DNA from: CAZYWA01 sp964650975 [NCBI: uncultured bacterium]
Lineage (GTDB): Bacteria > JADJOY01
Direction of reading: 5' to 3'
DNA: 16,006 bases
Assembly (NCBI GenBank): GCA_964650975.1
Contig: CAZYWA010000142.1
Location: 1 to 16,006, forward strand
Position 1 is the first letter of the stretch; every line of letters starts with the position of its first letter. The notes under the pieces are model-generated. The model had not been told where the DNA came from. It worked only from the letters and a program-made list of their open reading frames with translations, and ran no database searches. The translations under genes and the position numbers were made by a program. Shown here piece by piece: positions 1-8,463 of the stretch.

Positions 1-567
<567 letters not shown>

Positions 568-627
568 GCCGCTTCAACAAGGCCAGTAACGCGTCGCGCG
601 AGCACGGCTCGCGATGAAGCGTCGAGG

Positions 628-659
628 GGGGCGGCCCGAAAGGGTCGCCCCTTTCGTTT
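628..659 (+). terminator. Rho-independent terminator after groEL
   Basis: A 10-base stem, GGGGCGGCCC (628-637) paired with GGGTCGCCCC (642-651) with one G-U pair, closes on a GAAA tetraloop and is followed by TTTCGTTT (652-659). The geometry is that of a classical intrinsic terminator. It separates the chaperonin operon from the secreted-protein gene downstream. Confidence 0.9.
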
Positions 660-730
660 GAGGTCCGAAGGAGAGGCGTGCCGCTCACGGTGGGTTGTGT
701 GGAGATCCCGAGAAGTCCTACCGTAGCGGG

Positions 731-1978
731 ATGAGTCGTTCGGTCTCGCGCCGACTCGCTCCGGTTGGGCTCGGCATCGCGGCGAGCTTGCTGGCCGTGG
801 CAGTCGTCGCCGGTCCCTCGCGGGCGGCGCACGTGATGTTCGTCACGTCGATCACCGGAACGGGCGATCTCTCTTCGTGGGACGACGCCGGCGGCTTCGC
901 GGGATTGGCCGCCGGGGACGCGATCTGCCAGGCGATCGCGGGCCGGGCGAACCTCGGGAACAGCGGCGCCTATCGCGCGTGGCTCTCCGATTCCTCGAAC
1001 GACGCGTACTGCCGCCTGAGTGGTTTGAGCGGCAAGGTCTCCGCGAAGTGTGGGCAAGCGGTGCTACCGGCAGACGCGGGACCGTGGCAGCGCACCGACG
1101 GACAGCCGTTCGCGGGCACCATCGGCGAGCTCGCCGCGGGCGTCGTCTACACCGTCGCGAACCTCGATCAATCCGGTGCTTTCGTACCGGGTGGAACCCT
1201 GGCGGCCGGCACCGATCCGAGCGGTGTCTGGACTCCGGGCTACGACTGCGCTGGCTTCACGTCGGCGTCCTCGGCGCAGCAAATGAGCGGCGGCGCGGTG
1301 ACGAGCACTACGGGTGGCTGGAGCCAGGGCTCCTATCCGGCTTGCAGCACGCTCGTGAGGCTCTCGTGCTTCGAGAGCGGGGCAGGGCCCGATCTCGCGC
1401 CATCCACCGCGAAGGGTGTGCCGGCATTCGTCACCGACGCCACCGGCAGCGGCGACCTCTCGAGCTGGCCGGATGCCGGAGAGAATACCGGGCTCGCCGC
1501 CGCCGACGAGATCTGCCGGACCGCCGCGGCGAACGCGGGACTCTATGCGCCGGCCTTCTATCGTGCGTGGCTCTCGGCGACCGGTGCGAACGTCGCGAGC
1601 CGGATCACCGGCGGAGGCCCGTGGGTGCGGCTCGACGGCATCGAGATCGCGAGCTCGCACGCCGCGCTCACGGGCGGCCTCCTCGAGGAGCCGTTCAACG
1701 TGACCGAGAGCCGTCAGTACGTGGGTGCGCTCGCGTGGACCGGCTCGAGTCTCTCCGGCGTCGTGACCGCGAATACGTGTGTCGGCTGGAAGTCGTCCGG
1801 CAGCGGCGACAAAGGGATGAGCGGGGTCCCGGACAACCGCGCCTTTCAGTGGACCCAGGGCGGAGACATCTCCTGCGATGCCAGCCAGCACCTCTACTGC
1901 GTGTGCGACCAGACCCTGATCGCGAGCGACGGCTTCGAGAGCGGCGACCTCACCGGCTGGTCGTCGAGTCAGCCCTGA
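731..1978 (+). CDS. Secreted protein with two DUF1554-like domains and a C-terminal FESGDL tail
   Basis: The predicted product has 415 residues. The ATG at 731 is preferred because it directly starts a signal peptide: Arg-rich n-region, hydrophobic core from about residue 11 to 28, and likely cleavage near PSRA-A at 32-33. An upstream in-frame TTG at 695 would bury that signal. The mature part contains two homologous units. Unit 1 (about 36-215) and unit 2 (about 232-392) both open with FVTxxTGxGDLSSWxDAG, then GLAAxDxIC, YRAWLS, PWxRxDG and a late Cys-containing segment. This pattern matches the DUF1554 (endostatin-like fold) group of extracellular proteins as far as I can recognise it; biochemical function is unknown. 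Many paired Cys residues suggest disulfides and export. The last 17 residues contain ASDGFESGDLTGWS, a tail seen at the end of many secreted proteins in some lineages. No strong ribosome-binding site is visible. Confidence is high for a secreted duplicated protein, moderate for the family. Confidence 0.85.
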   Translation: MSRSVSRRLAPVGLGIAASLLAVAVVAGPSRAAHVMFVTSITGTGDLSSWDDAGGFAGLAAGDAICQAIAGRANLGNSGAYRAWLSDSSNDAYCRLSGLSGKVSAKCGQAVLPADAGPWQRTDGQPFAGTIGELAAGVVYTVANLDQSGAFVPGGTLAAGTDPSGVWTPGYDCAGFTSASSAQQMSGGAVTSTTGGWSQGSYPACSTLVRLSCFESGAGPDLAPSTAKGVPAFVTDATGSGDLSSWPDAGENTGLAAADEICRTAAANAGLYAPAFYRAWLSATGANVASRITGGGPWVRLDGIEIASSHAALTGGLLEEPFNVTESRQYVGALAWTGSSLSGVVTANTCVGWKSSGSGDKGMSGVPDNRAFQWTQGGDISCDASQHLYCVCDQTLIASDGFESGDLTGWSSSQP

Positions 1979-2119
1979 CCGGCGACCGCCACGATCGGGC
2001 CCGATCGGTCCGCTGGGACGCCGCCGCTACGCCCGGTGCTGGACGCGCGCCCGAGAACCATCCACGTTTGGTCTCGACGTGGCACCCGCCGTCCACCGCG
2101 CCGCGCCAGGAGACTCACC

Positions 2120-2653
2120 ATGACGATCTCGCTCTATGACATCACCGTCGAAGCCTTCACGCCGATGCTTCGCACGCTCTCGACCCTGCTCGACAAAGGG
2201 GCCGAGCACGCCAAGGCCAAGGGGTTCGACCCCGCCGTGCTCGTCAACGCGCGACTCGCGCCCGACATGTTCCCGCTCTCGCGGCAGGTCCAGATCGCGT
2301 GCGATCAGGCCAAGAACGCCGCCGCGCGCCTCCGCGGCCAGGAGCCGCCGGTTTTCCCCGACGACGAGACGACCATCGATCAGCTCAGGGCGCGGATCGA
2401 GCGGACCCTCGAGTACATGGCGACGGCCAAGGCGGCGGAGTTCGAGGGCGGCGAGGACCGCGACATCGTGATGCCGCTGCGCGGCGACATGGTGCTCGAG
2501 GTCAAGGGCCTCGGGTTCGCTCGCGACTGGACGATCCCGCACTTCTATTTTCACGTCGTGACCGCGTACGACATTCTCCGCCACAACGGCGTCGAGCTCG
2601 GGAAGCGCGACTATCTGGGCCACGTGGCGAGCGCCATCCGCTCGCGCGGCTGA
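2120..2653 (+). CDS. DUF1993 family protein
   Basis: The predicted product has 177 residues, a normal length for the family. The start at 2120 is fixed by AGGAG at 2108-2112, seven bases upstream; the open frame extends further 5' but that part is Arg-rich and non-protein-like. Family hallmarks are LAPDMFPLSRQVQIACDQAK (residues 47-66), the PHFYFHVVTAYDILRHNG segment (140-157) and GVELGKRDYLG at the C-terminus. DUF1993 proteins are mainly helical cytoplasmic proteins thought to resemble the DinB-type four-helix fold; no activity is established. No signal peptide or membrane segment is seen. It stands alone between the DUF1554-like gene and a convergent aldo/keto reductase gene. Confidence 0.93.
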   Translation: MTISLYDITVEAFTPMLRTLSTLLDKGAEHAKAKGFDPAVLVNARLAPDMFPLSRQVQIACDQAKNAAARLRGQEPPVFPDDETTIDQLRARIERTLEYMATAKAAEFEGGEDRDIVMPLRGDMVLEVKGLGFARDWTIPHFYFHVVTAYDILRHNGVELGKRDYLGHVASAIRSRG

Positions 2654-2654
2654 C

Positions 2655-2672
2655 GCCCGGACGCATCCGGGC
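2655..2672. terminator. Hairpin between convergent genes, possible bidirectional terminator
   Basis: A perfect 7-base stem GCCCGGA / TCCGGGC with loop CGCA lies two bases after the stop of the DUF1993 gene, in the 69-bp gap before the convergent aldo/keto reductase gene. There is no T-run on either side, so it is not a classical intrinsic terminator, but position and stability fit transcription termination or 3'-end protection. Confidence 0.45.
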
Positions 2673-2722
2673 CAGCCGCAGGCGGATCGACTCACGGCCC
2701 GCCGGTGCCCTTCAGGCGCAGC

Positions 2723-3781
2723 TCACGCGTCTGCCGAGGTCAGCCAGCGTTCGTTCTGCTCAGTACCGTCGAATTCCTGGGTGGTTTTGAACTTCTCCCA
2801 CTTCCCGTCCTTCGCTGCCGCGGCGGTGCGCGCGAGCAACCCTCGCCGCTCGTCGTCGGTGATCGGCTGAAACCTCGTTGCGATCGAGAGCGCCTGCTCG
2901 AGCACACCCTCGCTGTCGCAGCCGGTGATCGTGACGCTGACTCCCGGCACGCTCATCGCGTAGCGCAGGCATTCGAGCGCGCTCGCGACGCCACTCTCGA
3001 GGATCAGTCCGGCGCCGAGCGGTTTCATGCCGAGCACCGCCACGCCCTCGCGCCGCGCGATCGGCATCACTTCGTGCTCGAAGCTCCGGTAGTGCGCGTC
3101 CAGCACGTTGATGGGCATCTGCACGGTGTCGAAGCGGAAGCCGTTCTGCCTCGCGACTTCCAGCATGTGCAGATGGATGCTTGGGTTCTTGTGGCCGGTG
3201 AATCCGAGGAAACGCACTTTCCCCGCCTGCCGTGCCGCGACGAGGGCTTCGATGGTGCCGCCGGGCGCGAAGCACCGCTCCGGGTCCTCCGGTCGGATCA
3301 CTTCGTGGATCTGGACCAGATCGATGACGTCGGTTCCGAGGCGCTTCAGGGACTGATCGAGCTGGAGGGTCGCCGAGGCCGCCGTCCGGCCGTCCAGCTT
3401 GGTCATCACGAACGACTTGCCGCGGTAGCCGTCTCGAAGCGCATTACCCATGCGGCGCTCGCTCACCCCTTGGTGATAGTCCCAGCAATTGTCGAGGAAG
3501 TTGATGCCGTGGTCGATGGCGCGGCGCACGATCCGGATGCTCTCGGCCTCCCCCGGAATGCCCAGGTGGAATCCGCCGAGACCGACGATCGAGACGAGCT
3601 CGCCGGTGCGTCCCATCTCGCGCTTCGGAACCTGGCTGCCGTCAGGGACCACGTACGTTCCCTTCGCGATCTTGCCAGTGGGCGCGCCACCAGGCTGTTT
3701 CGACCGCGTTTTCACCTTCGAGTGGATCTTCGTCGCCATGTGCGCACTCGCCGCCGCCAGGAACGCTCGCCTGAAGGTCAC
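2723..3781 (-). CDS. Aldo/keto reductase
   Basis: This is an NAD(P)H-dependent oxidoreductase of the aldo/keto reductase superfamily (TIM barrel), 352 residues from the GTG at 3781. The catalytic tetrad is visible: D97 in NFLDNCWDY, Y102, K128 in VMTKLDGR and H159 in LVQIHEV. The early strand GRTGELVSIVGLGGFHLG and the later FLGFTGH and MKPLGAG strands complete the barrel. Substrate cannot be told. The GTG start overlaps the stop of the upstream DUF4142 gene (GTGA), with a GGAGAAGG Shine-Dalgarno-like stretch about ten bases before it, indicating translational coupling. An alternative ATG at 3739 removes 14 residues containing RRAFLAAASA, a short Tat-like stretch; without a clear hydrophobic core I treat it as uncertain. 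The C-terminal ~60 residues are helical, as in related proteins with a C-terminal extension. Confidence 0.93.
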   Translation of the reverse strand: MTFRRAFLAAASAHMATKIHSKVKTRSKQPGGAPTGKIAKGTYVVPDGSQVPKREMGRTGELVSIVGLGGFHLGIPGEAESIRIVRRAIDHGINFLDNCWDYHQGVSERRMGNALRDGYRGKSFVMTKLDGRTAASATLQLDQSLKRLGTDVIDLVQIHEVIRPEDPERCFAPGGTIEALVAARQAGKVRFLGFTGHKNPSIHLHMLEVARQNGFRFDTVQMPINVLDAHYRSFEHEVMPIARREGVAVLGMKPLGAGLILESGVASALECLRYAMSVPGVSVTITGCDSEGVLEQALSIATRFQPITDDERRGLLARTAAAAKDGKWEKFKTTQEFDGTEQNERWLTSADA

Positions 3782-4488
3782 TCCTTCACCACCTTCTCCG
3801 TATCGCGCGCCATGCGGAGGTGCTTGTCGAGGATCGGCAGCGTTTTGGCCGCGAAGGCCTTCACGTCCGCGTCCTGGGCGTTCCTGGACGCATCCTCGAA
3901 TTCCTTCACGACCTTCTCATGATCGCTCACCATCATCTTCACGTACTCGCGATCGAACGCCGCGCCGGAGAGCTCGGTGAGTTTCTTGACGGCACGCTGA
4001 CCATCCGAGTCGAGCCTCGGCGCCTCGGCCGTTCCGGCGGCGTTTGCCGGATCCACGAGCGTGATGCCCTTCTGCGCAACGAGGCGCGCGATCTCCTGGT
4101 TGGCCTCGGTGTGGTCGGCGACCATGTGCTCGCCGAGCTCCCTCACTTCCGGCGCCATCGCTCTCTCCGCCGCGACCTGGCCGAGCGCCACCTCGTCGGC
4201 GCCGCCGTTGGCTGCGTCCTGAATGAACTTCAGGTCACCCTTCGAAAAATCCAGAACCGTCGCAGGTTGTGGGGTGGACGGCATCGGAAGCCCGCCGCCG
4301 GTCGGAGTGCGGTCCGGCGCCGGTGGTGGAGAAGAGGAAACCGGGCCGTGCGTCGTTCCGAGTCCCCCGTGGGTCTGCGCGAGCTGGGTGCCATCGGGAA
4401 CCGGACCAGCCCTGCTTGGCTGATCGATGGGCAACAAAATCGAGAGCAGAAGACCGGGCAGCAAAGCGAGCCATCGTCGATTGTCCAT
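3778..4488 (-). CDS. DUF4142 domain secreted or envelope protein
   Basis: The predicted product has 236 residues from the ATG at 4488. This start is chosen because it opens a signal peptide (MDNRRW then a Leu/Ile-rich core, residues 5-20), and an AAAGGG stretch lies upstream; the frame runs further 5' but that part is basic and non-protein-like. Residues 30-78 form a low-complexity Pro/Ser/Gly/Thr linker. Residues about 82-232 are the DUF4142 domain, a ferritin-like helical bundle family, with AxxxMAPEVRELGEHMVADHTEANQE (108-132), FDREYVKMMVSDHEKVVKEFE (179-199) and a final LPILDKHLRMA. Family members are usually exported and of unknown function, often linked to envelope or stress conditions. 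The stop overlaps the GTG start of the aldo/keto reductase, so the two are likely co-expressed. Confidence 0.92.
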   Translation of the reverse strand: MDNRRWLALLPGLLLSILLPIDQPSRAGPVPDGTQLAQTHGGLGTTHGPVSSSPPPAPDRTPTGGGLPMPSTPQPATVLDFSKGDLKFIQDAANGGADEVALGQVAAERAMAPEVRELGEHMVADHTEANQEIARLVAQKGITLVDPANAAGTAEAPRLDSDGQRAVKKLTELSGAAFDREYVKMMVSDHEKVVKEFEDASRNAQDADVKAFAAKTLPILDKHLRMARDTEKVVKE

Positions 4489-4624
4489 ATGGGTACCCTT
4501 TTTGGGTTTGCTGGGTGCGCCCGCGACACCGACACGACGCCTGGGGCGTTGGATCCGCACGGAACAGTGCAGGTCCCTGCCTCCTTCGGTGCAAGCACCG
4601 CGCCTGGCACGCCTCCGCGGCCCG

Positions 4625-6484
4625 TCAGGCATGGTCATCCGGCCGCACGGGGGCTGCGGCGCCCGGCCGACGAAAATCCTGTGGGATCTTCCAGACGGGC
4701 GATCGGAGGTCGGATCCGGGTATTCGATCGCAGCGCTCGCCTTTTGCGTCGCCCTCCGGCGCCTTCAAAGACCTGAGTCCACTGAGCCGGTAAAGCCGGT
4801 AATCGGCTGACCAGAATGTGCGCCGAAGAACGATCCGCGCGTCGAAGCGATCGAGCGCCTTCCCGCAGAGCGCGACCTGGGCGTCATCCGATGTGTTGCA
4901 CCAGAAGTTCCAGTGGAGGAAGACCCCGCCCGCGTACCGCTTGAAGAATTCGCGGATCGCCTCGTCCGGCTCGTCGGCCGCGATCGACATCTGCGCGGCG
5001 TTCCGTCCGTCTAGCAGGAACGTGCCGGTCGTCTGCGTAAAGACCAGAGAGTTCTCGGGAAGATAGCGAGCGATCTCCTTCGAGAAGCCATGGTCCACTC
5101 GTGCAGCCCAAGCTTCCTCGCCGGTCGAGCGAATCAAGGGAAGGAACCCGATGGTACTGACCAGCAGTGCGGCTCCAATCACCTTCTGCGCGGCGTTCCG
5201 CGAGGAGGCGGATTGGAAGAAGCCGAGCGTGCGATCGATTCCCAATCCAGCAAGGACACACAGAGGCGCGTACGAAACCAGCGAGTAGCGGATGTCGGCG
5301 CCGTACGAATAGCTTCCCGCGTAAAAGCTCAAAAACACGCCCCAGAAGAGCAGGAACCATATCGTCACCACGGCCTGGTTTCGCCAATCGCGTCGGGGAA
5401 CGGCACCTAGGATCGCGAAGACCGTAACCAAGGCGGGGAATCGTCGGTTCTGCAGGTAGAGCAGCGTATTCGGGGCAAGATTGGACAGCAGATACTTGGT
5501 CGAGAAGCGAGCCTCCTCGCCCGCACCCCACCGCTCGCCGCTCACCGCGAGGAAGTGACCGACCAACGGCGTCGACAGCAGAACTCCGACAAGAATCACC
5601 TTCCAGAAGCCCGCTCGCCCGAGCATGGCGGGACGGTTGAGCAGGACCGTGACCAAAGCCACCGGTGCCACGAGCACGGACTCGATGCGGAACTGCATCG
5701 CGAGGACGGTCACGGCGGTCGCGAGCATCAACGATCCGTCGGACTCCTGCCGGATCGCGAAGAACCAGGCGAGCACGGTTGCGGCGCTCGCGGTCGCCGC
5801 CGTGGGCTCCACGGCGGCCGAATTGCCCCAGGACGCGTTCATCGGGATTGCGATGAATGCAGCGGTCGCGAAGAGATTGGCGACCGAGCCCGGGAACGCG
5901 ATCGAGCACGTCAGGTAAAGGATCATGGCCGTCGAGAGGACGGCGAGATTGTTCAGGACAAAAGCCCAAAGCTCCTTGACGCCGAAGAGGCGGTACAAAA
6001 TGCTGAGTAGATACGGATAACCGCTCGGCCACTTGTTGTACTCCCAGCGGAGGCACTCGAGGTTGCCGAACTCGGTGCGTCCCTCGTCGCACAGCTGCGC
6101 GCGGCCGAGCGCGGCGATGTTTTGTGCCTGGTCCTGGTAAATGTCCTCGTCGTAAAAGATCCGGTTCGTGCGTGGGGCGACCACCACGGTTAGAAGGACG
6201 CTGGAAAGTGCGAGACAGACGAGCGCGGTACGGTGTCCACGGGTGATCGAGGCGAGCAGAGCGACGATGCGATGGCGAAGGCCATGAAGCGAGCCCACGA
6301 TGAGAAGCACCGTCGCGCCCAGAAACCATGTGGTGACCACTGCAAGCTGTGCGCGGAGCGCGCCGTTCCCCGTCCTGAGGGCCCAGAGAACCTGCGCCGA
6401 GAGAAGCGACACACACGCGATGACGAGGAGCGGCACCCGCCGGTTCGACCGGGGGGCGTGGCCGGGCACTCGTGGATCCGCCAC
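4625..6484 (-). CDS. GT-C membrane glycosyltransferase, ArnT/PMT-like (GT39/GT83 superfamily)
   Basis: This multi-pass membrane protein of up to 619 residues probably transfers a sugar from a polyprenyl-phosphate donor to a lipid, glycan or protein on the periplasmic side. Hydrophobic segments alternate with short loops from about residue 17 to 460. The first large periplasmic loop after about residue 104 has the acidic catalytic motif, RIFYDEDIYQDQAQNIA (108-124, D112-E113), followed by KWPSGYPYLLSILYRLFG (151-168), which matches the conserved loop and helix of ArnT/PMT-type enzymes. A soluble C-terminal domain of about 150 residues follows. The GTG at 6484 has no convincing ribosome-binding site, so the start is uncertain; it lies 20 bases after the stop of the carbamoyltransferase gene, indicating an operon. 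Donor and acceptor are unknown. The alternative is a plain GT-C enzyme of cell-surface polysaccharide synthesis. Confidence 0.85.
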   Translation of the reverse strand: MADPRVPGHAPRSNRRVPLLVIACVSLLSAQVLWALRTGNGALRAQLAVVTTWFLGATVLLIVGSLHGLRHRIVALLASITRGHRTALVCLALSSVLLTVVVAPRTNRIFYDEDIYQDQAQNIAALGRAQLCDEGRTEFGNLECLRWEYNKWPSGYPYLLSILYRLFGVKELWAFVLNNLAVLSTAMILYLTCSIAFPGSVANLFATAAFIAIPMNASWGNSAAVEPTAATASAATVLAWFFAIRQESDGSLMLATAVTVLAMQFRIESVLVAPVALVTVLLNRPAMLGRAGFWKVILVGVLLSTPLVGHFLAVSGERWGAGEEARFSTKYLLSNLAPNTLLYLQNRRFPALVTVFAILGAVPRRDWRNQAVVTIWFLLFWGVFLSFYAGSYSYGADIRYSLVSYAPLCVLAGLGIDRTLGFFQSASSRNAAQKVIGAALLVSTIGFLPLIRSTGEEAWAARVDHGFSKEIARYLPENSLVFTQTTGTFLLDGRNAAQMSIAADEPDEAIREFFKRYAGGVFLHWNFWCNTSDDAQVALCGKALDRFDARIVLRRTFWSADYRLYRLSGLRSLKAPEGDAKGERCDRIPGSDLRSPVWKIPQDFRRPGAAAPVRPDDHA

Positions 6485-6504
6485 GGTGATGAAGCCCGCT
6501 AACT

Positions 6505-8391
6505 CTAGCGATGAGTCGTTCGAACCAGAAGCCAGTCGTTGAGCACGAGCGCGTCCGCATCGACATCCACCAGCATCCGAATCGCGTCGCTGGGATCCAG
6601 GACGACTGGCTCACCATGTACGTTGAAGCTCGTGTTGAGGACGCAGCCAACGCCGGTCCGTCGCTTCATGTTGGCTAGGAGCTCGGCGAAGCGGGTCTTC
6701 TCACCGTTCACGATCTGCGGTCGGCAAGACCCGTCGACGTTCGTGACGCCGGCGAGGCGGTCTCGCCACTGCCGCTTGACCGTGTACCCCATCGTCATGA
6801 ACGCATTCGGTGTGCCCTTCAGATCCTCGAACATCTCGCGAGCGTCGCCCAGGAGAATCGATGGGCAGAACGGCTGGTACCAGACGCGTTTTTTCAGAGC
6901 GACGTTCAGCCGATTCTTGACGAGCGGACTGTCCGGGCGTGCCAGGATGCTCCGACCACCGAGCGACCGCGGGCCGTACTCCATCCGACCCTGGAACCAG
7001 AGGACGATGCCGTCGGCGAGCAAGATTTCGGCGACGGCGTCGGAAAGACTCGCGGGTTTCGAGGCTTCGATGCCCGAGGCCGATCGGACTGCGTGATCGA
7101 TCTCGGCGGCGGAGAAGCCGGGCCCGATCTGTGCGGTGGGGAGCGAATAACGGGAGCAGCGGGTCAGTTGGTGATCCTCCCAGATGGCGGCACCCAGCGC
7201 CAAGCCTCCGTCGCCCATGTGAGGAAACACGTACACATCCTCGACTTCCTCGAGGTTTCGAACTAGCTGATTTACTTTGATGTTCGACGTGACGCCGCCA
7301 GCGAGCGCAATCTTGCGCAGGCCGGTCGATTCGACGAGGTTCCGGATCCAGGCGCCGATCCAGACTTCGAGGGCGCGTTGCGCCAAGTACGCAAATTGCT
7401 CGTTGGGGTAGAACCAAAGCACCTCGGCGAGCTGGTGATAGAGGGCGGAGCTCGAGAGGCTCGAGCTGATGTTGCAACCGTCGATGCGAAACAAAGAAAG
7501 GAGCGGGTTCTGCTCGTCGGGAATGGGAAACGAGAAATCGGCGAGAGCCATCACCTTTCCCTCGTCCTCGAGCTCTCGCATGTTCATGAGGTTCGTGACG
7601 TGCTCGAAGAAGATTCCGAACGAAGTGGTCGATGGGATCGAATGGAGAAGAGTCAGCTCACCGCCGTCGATCCGCCAGACGGAGGCGGAGCGTCCGTCTC
7701 CGAGGGCGTCGATGGTGATGGCGAGGCCAGCGTCGAAACCGGAGCAGTACGCCGCGCCTGCGGCATGGCAAAGATGGTGATCCACGAACCGGATCGGAAG
7801 TTGGTCCAGACCGAAGGCTCGCAAGGATCTCGAGATCGACCACAAGCTCAGACGCCGGCTTACCGGATTCGGGCCGAGCTCCGTCAGGCGGTACTTGAGG
7901 GCCTTTTTGGCGCGGGTCGAGGAATTGGTGGCGACCTTTCGGCGGCGGATCAGGTAGTACTGCTCCTTCAGGTGCGGAAAGATCCGGTTGAGGGTCTTCG
8001 CGACATCGGAGGTAGATACCGCCACGCATGACAATCCGGCCGCCCCGGCGGGGAGGTATTCCAAACAGGCGCGGATGGACTGCTCGGGGAAGCGAACCTC
8101 GAGTTTCCGCCGTGTGAGCCGCTCCTCGTTCACGGCGAAGAGAACTTCGCCATTCCGGACGAGGGCCGCGCCGGAGTCGTGCCCGTCCCATATGCCGAGA
8201 ACTGGAAGCGACGGGTCGGCAGGATCGTCGAGCCGTACCGCGAGCGGGGTAGGTATGGCACCGAGCGAGGGCAGTGAACGAGACCGCACCACCGACGGGG
8301 AGCGATGGAGCCGGAAGGCGTCGAGCCACGTCTTCGGGCCCTGCTCTTCGAGGCGAGGAGCGTCGAGCGCGGCGGGTGCGAGGTGCGTCAT
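6505..8391 (-). CDS. NodU/CmcH-type O-carbamoyltransferase
   Basis: The predicted enzyme has 628 residues. This family transfers the carbamoyl group of carbamoyl phosphate, through a carbamoyl-adenylate, to a hydroxyl of a sugar or antibiotic (NodU, CmcH, TobZ). Domains visible: an N-terminal ASKHA/Kae1-like domain starting at LGIWDGHDSGAALVRNGEVL (65-84) with NEERLTRRK, metal-binding HHLCHAAGAAY (205-215), TIDALGDGRSASVW, ELEDEGKVMALA and LAGGVTSNIKVN (363-374); then the C-terminal domain with GRMEYGPRSLGGRSILA (468-484), YQPFCPSIL and LNTSFNVHGEPVV (585-597). All key motifs look intact. The roughly 60 residues before the first strand are longer than usual, so the true start may be internal (for example tandem GTG codons near residue 34), although ATG at 8391 is the only ATG. 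It is followed by the GT-C gene after 20 bases, suggesting a glycan-decorating pair. Confidence 0.95.
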   Translation of the reverse strand: MTHLAPAALDAPRLEEQGPKTWLDAFRLHRSPSVVRSRSLPSLGAIPTPLAVRLDDPADPSLPVLGIWDGHDSGAALVRNGEVLFAVNEERLTRRKLEVRFPEQSIRACLEYLPAGAAGLSCVAVSTSDVAKTLNRIFPHLKEQYYLIRRRKVATNSSTRAKKALKYRLTELGPNPVSRRLSLWSISRSLRAFGLDQLPIRFVDHHLCHAAGAAYCSGFDAGLAITIDALGDGRSASVWRIDGGELTLLHSIPSTTSFGIFFEHVTNLMNMRELEDEGKVMALADFSFPIPDEQNPLLSLFRIDGCNISSSLSSSALYHQLAEVLWFYPNEQFAYLAQRALEVWIGAWIRNLVESTGLRKIALAGGVTSNIKVNQLVRNLEEVEDVYVFPHMGDGGLALGAAIWEDHQLTRCSRYSLPTAQIGPGFSAAEIDHAVRSASGIEASKPASLSDAVAEILLADGIVLWFQGRMEYGPRSLGGRSILARPDSPLVKNRLNVALKKRVWYQPFCPSILLGDAREMFEDLKGTPNAFMTMGYTVKRQWRDRLAGVTNVDGSCRPQIVNGEKTRFAELLANMKRRTGVGCVLNTSFNVHGEPVVLDPSDAIRMLVDVDADALVLNDWLLVRTTHR

Positions 8392-8463
8392 GCCGGTGCT
8401 CGGGTGATCTCGGGACCTTCGGATCGTCGCGTTGACCGCGCGACCGCGGGCGGCCGTTTCACG

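Noticed and set aside
2705-3922. Long plus-strand open frame of 405 codons opposite the aldo/keto reductase
   Set aside because: It is rich in Arg, His and Ala with no recognisable motif, and lies antisense to a gene with a full catalytic tetrad; long antisense frames are expected at this GC content.
4884-6650. Second minus-strand frame of 588 codons inside the GT-C gene
   Set aside because: Arg/Pro/Ser-rich composition and no membrane segments; the other frame has regular helices and the DE loop motif.
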